Positions 1-10,750 of a DNA stretch of 64,000 bases are shown here, piece after piece. Origin of the DNA: Centroberyx gerrardi (taxonomy: Eukaryota > Chordata > Actinopteri > Beryciformes > Berycidae). The DNA is taken from the NCBI RefSeq assembly GCF_048128805.1, contig NC_136010.1, forward strand, positions 20,163,480-20,227,479, written 5' to 3'. Both the position numbers and the translations under genes were made by a program. How positions within the stretch are numbered: the stretch's first letter is position 1; each line of letters opens with the position of its first letter. Under the pieces are notes generated by a model. That model saw only the letters and a program-made list of their open reading frames with translations. It was not told the origin of the DNA and ran no database searches.

Positions 1-544
1 GGACGGTGGTTTTAAGAGAATTTTTAAGAGAAACCTAGAGCTTTTTTTTTTTTTTTAATCCCAGTGTCTCCAGCTATGGTACTGACTATACAGCATAACC
101 CCACTAAACTAGCAAATCCCACAAGACATGAAGAAGAAATGATCCTCTGAAAATGAAATCAGCTTCCCCAGCATTGCATAGTGTTATACTCCACTGCCTC
201 TTACCAAGAAACTCTGTTACTGATGTTCTGGCTGATAAAGTGCATTTTGCAGGAAGCTAATCTGCAAAGTCAACTATAAACATGCACAAAAATAATGCAG
301 AACAGCCTGCGAAGTTATCCTCCCATTACTTCAAAACTGTGCAAGACATACATACTATTCAATACAAGAAGGCAATGTGCACATGATGATAAAGATGAGG
401 ATGGTGATCCTAGTTATCATTAGTGTAAACATTCTCATTATCCTCATCATCTTCATCCTCATCATCATTCAGGACGATCCTGACTGACAGCGTACAACCA
501 TAGTTGTTATGTGTATGACTGGAGGAATTATGAAAGCAGCGTAC
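1..544 (-). other. probable rapgef3 intron 1 (partial)
   Basis: No open frame with splice signals is visible. If the exon at 545-628 is correct, this is intronic sequence of the minus-strand gene running off the window. It holds a GAT/ATC-rich stretch at about 383-472 whose two halves are loosely complementary, and a poly(T) run at 43-57. Confidence 0.45.
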
Positions 545-628
545 CCAGCTGATGCCTCGTATGGTCGGTGTTTCCACGGAGGAGCGGTCGGGGAACACTT
601 GGTAATTGTAACTCCGAAATAGATGCAT
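545..628 (-). CDS. rapgef3: rapgef3 (EPAC1) probable first coding exon, partial gene
   Basis: On the minus strand an ATG at 628 opens a 28-codon frame (start MHLFRSYNYQVFPD, end TIRGISW) that closes at a GTACG splice donor in phase 0. From memory, human RAPGEF3 has near its N terminus a segment with the same skeleton: MH-x-x-RS-x-x-YQ, then about ten residues, then I-x-G-x-x-W. EPAC1 is a cAMP-activated guanine-nucleotide exchange factor for Rap GTPases; this exon would precede the DEP, cyclic-nucleotide-binding and CDC25 domains, none of which is in the window. Synteny supports the call: human RAPGEF3 and SLC48A1 are neighbours transcribed in opposite directions, as here. The match is short, and an overlapping open frame exists on the plus strand (623-934), so the call is moderate. 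Confidence 0.6.
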
Positions 629-950
629 TTTGTCTTGGATCAAAACGACCAACAACAACTTTCCCGGTCAGAGGATCTGCACGCGGACTCGGCACCTCCA
701 GACATGATCTATCTATCTACCGACACCGGCTCGTTACAGAGACGACACGGCATACCGAGAGGAATAATCCAGGATTCCGCATTTTTTACGACACCGGACC
801 GGTTATTCTCCAACTCCAGGCGGTACTCCGTGTGTCGCTTCTTTACCCAAACCGAGTTACCTCGCTATGACTGCCCCTGTGAATACAGGCTGCAGTGTTC
901 TGCCATCCCTCTCAGCACAGGCGCACTTTGTTGAGTTGCGTGTGTCACTG
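629..950 (-). promoter_or_regulatory. CpG-rich promoter/5'UTR block of rapgef3
   Basis: CpG dinucleotides are frequent here (many CGG, ACG and CGA words) compared with the AT-rich, CpG-poor flanks. The block lies immediately upstream of the proposed minus-strand ATG, as expected for a CpG-island promoter and 5' leader. No TATA box was seen. An overlapping plus-strand open frame (623-934) has no recognised similarity. Confidence 0.5.
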
Positions 951-3759
951 TGCGCTCTTTGGCAACTAACTAGGGAGTCATTAAGGCGGCCTCCTCTGAC
1001 ATTTTTACAGCTTTATTAATTGGGTTTAATTTCTTTTGATTGACTTCGGAGTCCTCTTGTGTGTGCGTCTATGATGGAAGGGCAGGTGACTTTACATGTC
1101 CATATAGGCCAGGTTATGTTTGTAGGAAAAGTTTAAAAAGTCAAATATAATGAAAATATCAGTGGGACTAAGCAGGTGGTTTCACCAGGCACAGGCTGCC
1201 CAGTCAGCTTTTCACCAGCAGGCAGTGATGCAGTGGTAAATAAAAAGCTAAACCTATAACTTTAAGGTAGTGATCATCATAATGCAAATAACAACCACTA
1301 TAACAAAAGTCCATTATATTTAGAAAATCATTATGCCTTTTTTTTTTAATGTCAGATTTAAGTCAGCCTAAAAGAGTGAATAAACTCTATTCCACAAATA
1401 AAAAGGAAAGTAAATTGAGTTTAGGTGGGTTTAACCTTCACTACATCCCTGCTAATGAACATTTCAATGAAACCACACAAATACCCCCACCAAGCAGGCA
1501 CAGGATGCCTGTTCAGCTTTTCATCTGATAGTGTAGGTTAATGAGGCTGAGTCAAGGGCAAATTTAAGGAGGCATACTGTTCCAGGCAGGCACTGTACAA
1601 TGTGGTTTGTTCCGTAGTTCAGAGCCGTCCACAAGCATCAACTGCAGAACACCACATACACACTTATCAGGCTGTCCAGCTGTCTGGCTAACCCGGCACT
1701 GTAGGCACATGGACGCACAGATAAACTGTTTCAAGGGCAGACAGCAGTTAAGGTAGGAGAACAGGCAGACAGCTGCACCGGTGTCTCACATCAGTAAATC
1801 CACCTGCAGGTTTGTCCTGGGTTCATAGTTCTCAGTTTGAGTGCAGATGTCTGTCCTTTGCACAGGTGTTAAACTGCCATATACCCATTACTGGTTTATT
1901 ACGTTAATAAAACTCAAATTACAATGGTGTATATTTCATTACATTTTACTGATATAGGCATGCTGTAATGTCCAGTTGTGAATGCCTGGTGCTATCTTGC
2001 TATAGCATTGTGTTTCTTTGTTGTTATAACCCTACCTTTGGCTGGGGCACAGGCTTAATGTTTGTGGCTCAGAATTACTGCACTGTTGTGGACTTGATTT
2101 CCTCTGTGGTTTAGAAACAAATGACTTACTTCCCCCAACTCTGGTGTGACCCGTCTAGGCGGAGAAAGGATTGATTTGATTAAGGTTTCCATAGAGAACA
2201 TGGCTTCAGCGGTATCTGTATGAGACATGGAGAAGCAGGAAAATGGTTAGAAACACAGAAATGCATTAACATTCATTAGCCTGTGGGTAACCTTGATCTT
2301 CAAAGTAGGGCAAAGAGCTGTAAATCTGGGGACTGCCAAACAAGGACAGGAGGACCCTCTATTTGACTTGATTTCCCACTTTCTGCTACAACTGGATCAT
2401 GGTCTGTGTTCCGCAGGCTGGACACGTTACATAAGACTTGTTTAAATCCCAGCTATTGTTCCAGCGGAGGGCTGCCCTTCCTGTACTGACCTCAGTGCTT
2501 GAGTCAAATTGCCATGTCTTTCCACATGGAGTACGCTGACAAGAACGTCTATTCTGCCCTGTTTACCATGCTTAAATGTGGATGAATTAACTGTTGAAAG
2601 ACGTTGGAGTACAGTACACTGGGACTCCCTCTTGTCTGCATCATTATTAAAACTCCAACACCTGTTGCGATACCTCAGTTTTAGACATTACTGCTCTACT
2701 CCTGGAGCCCTACTCCAGCAGTGGGTGTATAGTGAATGCTGGATCACAAAGCCTACAGAACTCACTTTGCTGCCTATCATAAAAACACCCTCCAAATAGC
2801 AGCATCCAAGATATGTAGATAGTGTGAGGAAACTCAGCTGCGTAACACAAGAAGCTGTACTCCCTGTTCTCTGAAGCTACTGTGACTATATACACCACCA
2901 TCCCCAGAAAAAAACAACAACTGCTTACCAAGTTAGACTTCCATGGGGTTATAGAAGATGTTTCTATCTCAGCTGTCTCAGCATAAGCCCAAAATGTCCC
3001 ACACACCAACAAACAAGCAAGCAAGTAAACAAACCAAACAAAAAGGATCGATCTTTAGAAGCGTCAGCTCCAAGTGAGGCCAGCTAAGCTTTGCGTGGCT
3101 CCAGCTAGTCATGTATGACTCTCTGTCTCTGAATGCCTTGCAGGGACTCCATGATGCCAATTTAAGAATGCTCACAGTGAAGGAATCCAGTTTTCCTTCT
3201 TATGACCTCCTGAGGGAATGTAAACATGGTAGATTAGTTGATAAGGACGAGCACATAGCTACCATCTCTCGGCTAGTTTCTGTCAAGGTGACTGTCATTG
3301 TCGTATATGCACAGCAGCAGATCATAGAGAGTAAAGTCACTGTTTCTAGGGCTAATTTTGCTCTTAATGTAAGAGGCTCCAGCCACACTTAAAGGGACAA
3401 ACTGCCTGTAGACTGTTAATTTAAACTGGATGGGGATAATCTCAAACTCAGAATTTAAGAGGTGGATTGAATTCAGAACACTAACTGCAGAAAATTCAAG
3501 AATGATAATTGCCTTGTGGCCCAGGGAGTGGAGCGACAGCTCATTAACACTGCTGCTAAATTCAAGGCTGGGTTGGGGTCGGATGACCTTGTTTTAGGTT
3601 GGGAACATATTAAACAGCTGTAATTATCAAAAATCTGGATCTTACTGAAGAGATGAAATTTAGGCTGCTGACATCTTGAACTTGTCCCTCAATGTCACAA
3701 GCCCGAGCTCATTGTGCATGAAGCTTCACAACCCTATCTTGCATTTTGAAAATAAATGC

Positions 3760-3773
3760 TGCCCTCTAGTGAG
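3760..3773 (-). promoter_or_regulatory. CTCF-like motif
   Basis: The plus strand reads TGCCCTCTAGTGAG; its complement CTCACTAGAGGGCA differs by about one base from the vertebrate CTCF core CCASYAGRKGGCR. It lies between the divergent rapgef3 and slc48a1 genes. This is a motif match by eye only. Confidence 0.35.
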
Positions 3774-4076
3774 AATGCATATACGCTTCATTCTGTATCA
3801 CTCCGACACCGAGATAAAACGCTTACACAAGCCTCAGTCAAGTTTTCACTAAAAGCCTTTGATCTTAGCTGCCATTTATTTTGGGAAGTACAGTGAAGCG
3901 ATGTGAGTGCAGACAGAGAGATTTTCAAATCCATCTATAGTGTGTCTCCCCTGTTGTTTGTATAGGAGGCATAATTGAAAGAGTGCATGTCAATGTAAGC
4001 TTCAATGATGGATGTTAATGTAACAATATTACCTCTATTACACTGGCAATCCAATGTTGTCAGATTTTGTGTTGTT

Positions 4077-4078
<2 letters not shown>

Positions 4079-4107
<29 letters not shown>

Positions 4108-4126
4108 TGTTTGTGTGTGTTGTTTA

Positions 4127-4164
<38 letters not shown>

Positions 4165-4172
4165 AGTGAGTG
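4079..4172. repeat. (TG)n microsatellite, interrupted
   Basis: Two long TG runs are separated by short TTGTTTG-type interruptions and end in GAGAGTGAG. Long low-complexity open frames on both strands here are artefacts of the dinucleotide repeat. Confidence 0.95.
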
Positions 4173-4279
4173 TGTTTTTGCTCAGCTCCTCTGGGAATGG
4201 GAGTGGGATTTCCTGCAACATATCTACGCCCATGGAATGTGTTCTTTGCCAACTTTCTTTGTTGTGACGGTCTGCTAGT

Positions 4280-4281
<2 letters not shown>

Positions 4282-4327
<46 letters not shown>
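4282..4327. repeat. (CA)n microsatellite
   Basis: An uninterrupted CA run about 110 bp downstream of a TG run. The two tracts are inverted relative to each other and could pair as a hairpin. Confidence 0.95.
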
Positions 4328-4329
<2 letters not shown>

Positions 4330-5550
4330 TTTCCTTCCTAATGTCACCCCTGGCCAGTTAGCGGCAAAAGGGGGCCAGAACGGCAGATATTTTATTCATT
4401 TGACCCCATGGTCATAGAGGAAAGGAGGACTGCAGCTGAAAGTAAAGCAGACAGTAATTCATGAGTGAAAGCCACTGAAGAGACTGAAGAGCCCCTCGAC
4501 ACCTCAAGACTCTCAGTATCGTCTTCACAGGCCCGTCGCTGAACCACTGCAGCACAGCCACATGGCGATAGTTACCAAATGAATCCAGCTTTACATATTC
4601 AAAAGAGACAAATATATGGCATCTGTTATTTAGAGACTGATTTCTTGAGTGTCTCTTGAGATATGGAGCAATAGTACAATTACGTGGATATATCAAAAGA
4701 AAAAAGTTCACAAAACCATGTCAGATATGTAATAATAATTGATCAGAGTATCCTGCAAACGCGTACAGTGTTAGTAATTTTCTATTGCATATCATATGAA
4801 TATTGATAGTTTTTGCCATTTCCATAGGAAGATAGAAGATATACATTATGACAGAATATTTTATAATCATAAACCATGAAAACAATCTGTCAATAGATTT
4901 CACTATTTTGAGAAGCTATCAATAGACTGCTTTTACCTGAAACCTCTTGTAAGATTCTTCCACACTTTTCGGCTTTTCTGTCTTCCTCTTTAAGCCTTTG
5001 CTCCTGTCATATGCCCGATGATACTTTCTCAGTCACTGTGGTGTGTGTGAGTTCTAGGGAGTGTGTTGGACACAGCTTCCTGTATCTCTCCGATTGGTCA
5101 TGATGAGAGTGCCCCCGGGCTTGGGCTTGAGTAAGGCAGTGAGTGTGTGTAGGGGGGGTGAGAGAGAGAGAAAGAGTGGAGTGAGTGTGTGTGTGAGTGG
5201 CTGAGTGAGAGAGGGGTTGACTGGTGTACAGTCTGAGCATGCAAACAACCGCAGCGTGTGCAGAATGAAGACAAGAGCAGAGCATCTACACTTGCAATGC
5301 TGCGGTGTATTTTCCTATAATAAAAATCAGCTTCACTTCTTGGTTACGAGTGAAACAAGATTGTGGTTTTCTTTTGTACCATCCTTCACAGCACCATGTT
5401 AACCACCACAGGAAAGATTTGATTTCAACACAGCTGCATTATGTGTACTATTGCTTGATTTACTGTCAAACTGTGTAGAGCATACCTCAAAAATAAAAAA
5501 TAATAATGTTACAATTTAATGTTTCCTGTAGGGAAATTCTCTTTTCGCTT

Positions 5551-5720
5551 GCCCCCCCCCCCTCCAGGGAGGTCAGAGGTCAGGGTCAGATAGAGAACAG
5601 CTGGCAGGGATTCAGTGATTTGCTCAAAGACATTTCAGCAGGGTGGATGTTTGCCGGCTTCAGCCTGGGTCGTCCATTTGAAAGACGGTCTCTCCTACCA
5701 CTAGACCTCCCTACCTAAAA
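5551..5720 (+). repeat. SINE-like teleost interspersed repeat
   Basis: Contains phrases typical of a common fish interspersed repeat: TTTGCTCAAAGACATTTCAG, CAGGGTGGATG, TTGAAAGACGGTCTC and CCTACCACTAGACC. It ends in an A-rich AATAATAAT tail like that of a retroposed short element. The 5' boundary is vague, starting around a poly(C) run. Identified by resemblance only. Confidence 0.5.
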
Positions 5721-6388
5721 AAAATAATAATAATAAAATACAGTGGACTGCCTTGACTATTCAAACAATAATGTATAAATTTGCCCTATACACATTGCAC
5801 AACTTATGTCAGCACATTATCACCATAATAGTTGTGGCCACTCCAGCCTATGGTACCCACAGATGTCTAGAATTGCAATCCTTCTTTTCTCCACTAGAGG
5901 CGCTGTAACGGTGAGGCGGGGGTTTCCTCAGAACAAAGATATTTCGAGAACAACTGATAGTTGACTACATGTGGGAAATTGTTGATAATACCCTCGAGAA
6001 GTCCCATTATCTCACTTTGATAGACCCAAGATTATGCATTGCTAAGTCTATATATGCAATACATGTATGGTCCAGGAAGACCGAGGAAAACCCGCTCTGT
6101 CCGATGTGTTTCTGACATGGCTGAAGACGGAAATGCACAGTAGTAGCGTTTTCAGGAGCATAATATATAATCTTTGCAGTGGCGACTAGCTACCGAGAGA
6201 TAAACACTTGGTATCTTGCTGCCGCTTGAGCGATATCCAAATTGTGTCGTCGGTGTTTGTACATTGTAGGCACGTGAACAAGCAATTACTTTGCTATTTC
6301 GAAAGCTAACTTTTATTCGCGACCGTTGTTTTCCTGTTTGGGGCCGAGGGGACTTTCCTCCTGACGTTTTCCTATCACTCCAGGATAG

Positions 6389-6395
6389 TATAAAG
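6389..6395 (+). promoter_or_regulatory. candidate TATA box of slc48a1
   Basis: TATAAAG lies 108 bp upstream of the slc48a1 ATG, leaving room for a transcription start near 6420 and a leader of about 80 nt. A CRE-like TGACGTTTT half-site lies just upstream at 6362. Inference from position only. Confidence 0.35.
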
Positions 6396-6502
6396 GACAT
6401 TACATAATGTGGTAAGCTGTTGGTGTAAATACCAGTCAGCAGACCAGTCGGTTTTTAAAAATTAAACCTTTATCTCTTCCGCCCGTTACAAGCGTTTTTA
6501 CA

Positions 6503-7774
6503 ATGGGGGTCAGCAGAACGTACATCAGCATAGGTTATGCTACATTTGGTATGCTGGTTGGATTTTCGGCTTTCTTGGTCTGGAATATTGCATATAAACA
6601 ACCATGGACGGCGGCTATGGGGGGCTTGTCAGGTATGACAACAGGCCTATATCAATAAATAACGTTGTACTACTTACAATGATTGGCAAGTTTGTCTTAT
6701 ACACAGGGTATTGGAGCCTAAGAGCATGTATGCTGCCTAATCTAAGCACGTAGGCCTATGTGTCTGTGTGAGCACAGTCAAACGAAACCATTGTGATAAA
6801 GATGTTAATTTTCTGTTCCCTGGTTCTCCTGTTTTGTGCCATTACTGTGATGAGCTGAAATCAGCGCACTGTATGTAATTCAATAATGCTCTGAATGATT
6901 TTTGTGTATTAGAAACCATAACGTAGGTCACACTTGCATCATATGGCCAAATTTGTACCGTATTCCCTTCCGCAACACCTTTTAGGCCTTTAAAAGTGTA
7001 GTTTTAGGCCTTTAAAAGTGGTGTTTCTCTGCCATACACGAATCTTGGCAATGTCAGTTTTAGTGAATGTTTTTAATTTTAGCATATAACCCTCTATAGA
7101 GTGTAGGACTCTATCTTTCTGTAATAAAGTGCTCCAGTTATTCTGATGTAGTTGCTAAGTTGTGTAGGCCTAGTGTCAATAATATACACTCCATATATTA
7201 AAAGTGTATGTGTTGATCTGTCCTGACAGGAGTGCTGGCGCTCTGGGCCCTCGTCACACACATCATGTACCTGCAGGACTACTGGCGCACCTGGCTCAAA
7301 GGCCTCAAGTTCTTCATTGCTATTGGTGTGCTGTTCTCTGTTCTGGCTGTGGCCGCCTTCATCACCTTCCTCACTCTCGCCATCACACAGAAGCAATGTA
7401 AGCCTTCCTCTACTGTTCATAGTTGCTGTATAATTTTATGTATCATATCAATTTTTATTGCTTATGATAGCCTGAATACAATACAAATGATGATTAGAAG
7501 ACTCAATTTAATTCCAGGAATAACTCATATCCTGTTTGACCCAGAGATGAGTGGATTCTCATAATGCAATGAGGAGGATTTGGTTTATATGCCATATCTG
7601 CAGAACTGTTTAATCACATCGCCTCTCTGTCCCACAGCTCCCACTGACCCAAGGAGCCTCTACCTGTCCTGTGTGTGGAGCTTCCTGACTCTCAAATGGT
7701 CCTTCCTCTTGGCCTTGTACTCGTATAGATACCGCCAGGAGTTTGCAGACATCAGCATCCTCAGCGACTTCTAG
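6503..7774 (+). CDS. slc48a1: heme transporter HRG1 (Slc48a1), complete, 3 exons
   Basis: Coding exons 6503-6632, 7230-7397 and 7638-7774 join with GT/AG boundaries in consistent phases (130+168+137 nt) to give 144 residues plus stop; the human protein is 146. HRG1 is a four-span membrane protein that exports heme from endosomes and phagolysosomes to the cytosol. Conserved family stretches are visible: [31 protein letters not shown], and the C terminus [15 protein letters not shown], almost identical to mammals. His54 in the second span corresponds to the histidine implicated in heme handling, and the Y-x-x-R-Y motif precedes the C-terminal tail. Only the first about 20 residues diverge. The ATG at 6503 is chosen because it gives the family-length N terminus. 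Nothing looks broken. Confidence 0.96.
6980..7020 (+). repeat. two-copy tandem repeat in slc48a1 intron 1
   Basis: The 19-base unit TTTTAGGCCTTTAAAAGTG occurs twice, at 6980-6998 and 7002-7020, with a 3-base spacer. Each unit is partly palindromic. Confidence 0.85.
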
Positions 7775-10750
7775 TCAGTACTGATTTTATAGACTGGGGT
7801 GGACTTTGAGGGCTTTGGGCTGCCAGCAGGAGCTGGTCAAAGAGCTTTTGTAACAACGAGGAGGAAAAGCAGACATGGCTAGATTAAAAAGTCATCTGAC
7901 TTTTACCGCACAGAGTTGCACTTGTTGCACTTGCTTAACAAGCCCTGCATTTGTTTTGTAACCTGTTCTCCCACTTTTAATAACCACACATTATATTCCT
8001 GTCAGTAGTCATAACTATATACTCCTGATTGGGAACAGCTTTGCTGAAATGAAGGTAGAGGTTATGTTTTAAATGAAAGATTTGCTCAAGGATATTTGTG
8101 AAGCGACATATGTGGTTTGTGAGATGAATTTTACCTTTGGAATTGTTTAATGCTGTCCATAATCTCAAAATGTTTTAATATTTAAAAGGAAATCTCATAA
8201 AAAATGAAACCAAAACTAAAGCCTGTCACCAGGAAACACTCTGCTAATACTCTGTTGATGGTGTTTGTTGGAGTTGTTTGTTTGAGTGTTTGTTTGAGCT
8301 TTTATACCCAAAAAAGCTTGAGTAGCAATTCTGAGCGACAGAATGTGCCCATATCTCCAGACAGTCACTCTCCCGGTGTCCACAAAGTCAGTCGTTCAGC
8401 TCCCTTCATTGTCTGTGAAGCAGCGAGAATGTTTTTAACAAAATCACAGATTCGAATATTTACACTCACAAACCTTTTTGGAGAGACTGGTTCATGTACT
8501 CAAATCTTGAATACATTAACCAACCATAGAGAAGAAAGTATAAGAATTTGTTGTACTTCATTTCTCACCAAATTTTATGGTTTTCCTCTCAGAAGGACTG
8601 AATTGTTGAATTGTCAAATGCCTGAAGAAAAAGGTATGTGAACTTTCTGCTATTCATCTTTTTTCCCACCAGGGGGAGACTTGCTTTTTCTGTTACAGTA
8701 CCTTTGAAAATTTGGATTTGATAAATAATTGCACTTTAGATTTTGATATTGCTGCCATTGTTTTGCACACTCATTGCTGCCATTTTTTCACAAACCCAAA
8801 ATGTGGAAGTCCTGATCCAATGAAAAATAATCATGTGTTCCATATCGTCATCTCTGTTTTACCCTTTTTAATGTTGATGAACACTATTTATATGTTTCAT
8901 TTATTTTACAAATGTTACTAGTGGCTTGTGTGAGTCAAGTAGGACTAGTTTTTTTGTAAGTTGTTTAGTTCCAGCCATAGCTTATGTTTACCTTTTACCA
9001 TAAAACGTGTAAAATTGTGTTTTTGTTAATGAGAGAATGAAAGTGAGGATGCTATAAAGAGACTGAAACCCATTAAACATGCATATATTGTTAATTTCAT
9101 CATGTCTTGTCATAGTTTCTCACTGGACAGATACAGTTGTGCTCTTACAAATCAACCATTGTTGTAGAAATGATCCAGCTGAATTTCCCTTCAAGCCTGG
9201 TTATGCCAAAGTTTGTCATCTTAAGCTCCACCCAGAAGGTGTAGAGGGTCTTAAGCACAAGTTGACGAAAAGATAAATAATCAACACCACTGGCTCAAAC
9301 GAGTGGACAATAGTCACACCTGAGCCAAATGCCACCAGACCTTTTACTTCAGCTGTAAGGTACAGTACTGTGTTTTTCAGACTCTTACTCTATTGTCAAC
9401 GTTGTAATCTAATGCAGAATCTGAGCTTTCTTAACAGATAATTCTGGGTTTGAGGTCAGTGTGTTAATTTCTAGAGGTATAGGTTCATAAATTGCAATCT
9501 AGATTTTCCCAAACATGGATACTTTTCTCTATCACTGACACTATTCCGATAAGAAATCAACAATATCGGTCTGTCAGAAAGACTTGTTTCATAAGTACAC
9601 AAACCTTGTTGAACAAAAGCTTTTCACTTAATGCACATTGTTGTCTGAAACTCATTGCAGATAGTATGTATTCTCAGCTGGGAAACTGCTTATTTAAAGG
9701 GGTGAATCTGTGTTTAAATGCAGCTCTCTATGTAGCTATTTCTCCTGGCTTTTTCATTATCTCTGAACCCTCCGCCGAAACTTTCTAAGAACTAATAGTC
9801 TGATAATCTAACAAGCTGAGGGGCATTTTTTCCCGAAAATGTCATACTTTTTGTTTTAATCAAATCCTTGCTAAATTCCCTTTGTAAGCTGCAGTTTTTC
9901 TGGTTTCAAAATCTAGTTTGACACTCTCTTCACTCGAAACACGACTAACATGCTATTGTACTGCCATTTAAACATGACATTATATTGTGCCAATATGAAT
10001 TTGATTTATAACACATGTATTTATACCTTGAATGAAATATGATCTTTAGAGGTTTTCTGTTCAGGATACAGCATGGTAAGATGATTGAGGGCAGGGTGAA
10101 CTTGTGTGTGTGCTATTATTTACTTGGTGTTGATCAAATACATTATCACTCTACTGACCTGTTGGCTGAGCCTTCAAGGTTAGATTAGGACCATAAAGGC
10201 AATGCACTTGAAGTGTGTCACTTAGATGTAATAAGACATCAGTACAATCCTATAAGACACTTGTGTTTCTCTCTATGAACATAATGCACTGCAAAAATTA
10301 TTCATCTTAACAATTCATTCAGCCTAGGACTGAGTCTTCGTTTTGTTAAAATGTGAGAAAATCTCACTTAGCTTATTTATAATACAAATTTACTTATTTC
10401 AAGTATGTTCTTGAAGTGACATGATTTTGATGCTGCCATATTTCAAGCTATTGTATTGCACCTCCACTGTAAACAAGTGAAAGTATTTCACACCATTAGC
10501 AGATTTTATTTTTGACTGGTTTTAATGGAAACTTAAAAAAATGTAAGACTCAACACTAGATTAAATGACTTATAAAGATGGACATGTTTTGCAGAGTATG
10601 ACATATTTATGGTAATTTTGATTATACTGTATGTTGTGAACCTGTTTTATTACTTGTCAGATCCTGATATTTCTTAAATTGCACTTTGAGGATACAATAT
10701 TAAATAGGCCATTCTTTATAGGGGTAAATGTTTCCTGATAGGCTGCAGCC
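7775..10750. other. slc48a1 3'UTR and intergenic region up to slc26a9
   Basis: AT-rich sequence with no supported exon. The slc48a1 3' UTR begins here but its end is unclear: weak ATTAAA signals occur near 7883 and 9071. A 145-codon plus-strand frame at 8204-8641 shows no recognisable domain and is read as chance. Any non-coding first exon of slc26a9 would lie here but could not be placed. Confidence 0.6.
8666..8680 (+). promoter_or_regulatory. CTCF-like motif
   Basis: CCACCAGGGGGAGAC is one base from the strong CTCF core CCACCAGGGGGCG. It lies between slc48a1 and slc26a9 and is in forward orientation. By eye only. Confidence 0.4.

Larger units (their letters stand above)
951..6380. other. 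intergenic region between rapgef3 and slc48a1
   Basis: About 5.4 kb between two divergent genes. It is mostly AT-rich without supported coding exons. It contains TG/CA microsatellites (4079-4327), a GA/GT-rich stretch near 5130-5220, a SINE-like repeat (5551-5720) and a CTCF-like motif (3760-3773). Confidence 0.6.

Noticed and set aside
623..934. Plus-strand 103-codon frame over the CpG-rich block
   Set aside because: No domain recognised; the minus-strand reading gives a rapgef3-like start with a proper donor and matching synteny, so this is treated as a shadow.
4054..4361. Several frames rich in Val-Cys or Thr-His
   Set aside because: Direct translations of TG/CA dinucleotide repeats.
8204..8641. 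145-codon plus-strand frame after slc48a1
   Set aside because: AT-rich composition, no splice structure or domain, in the probable 3' UTR/intergenic region.
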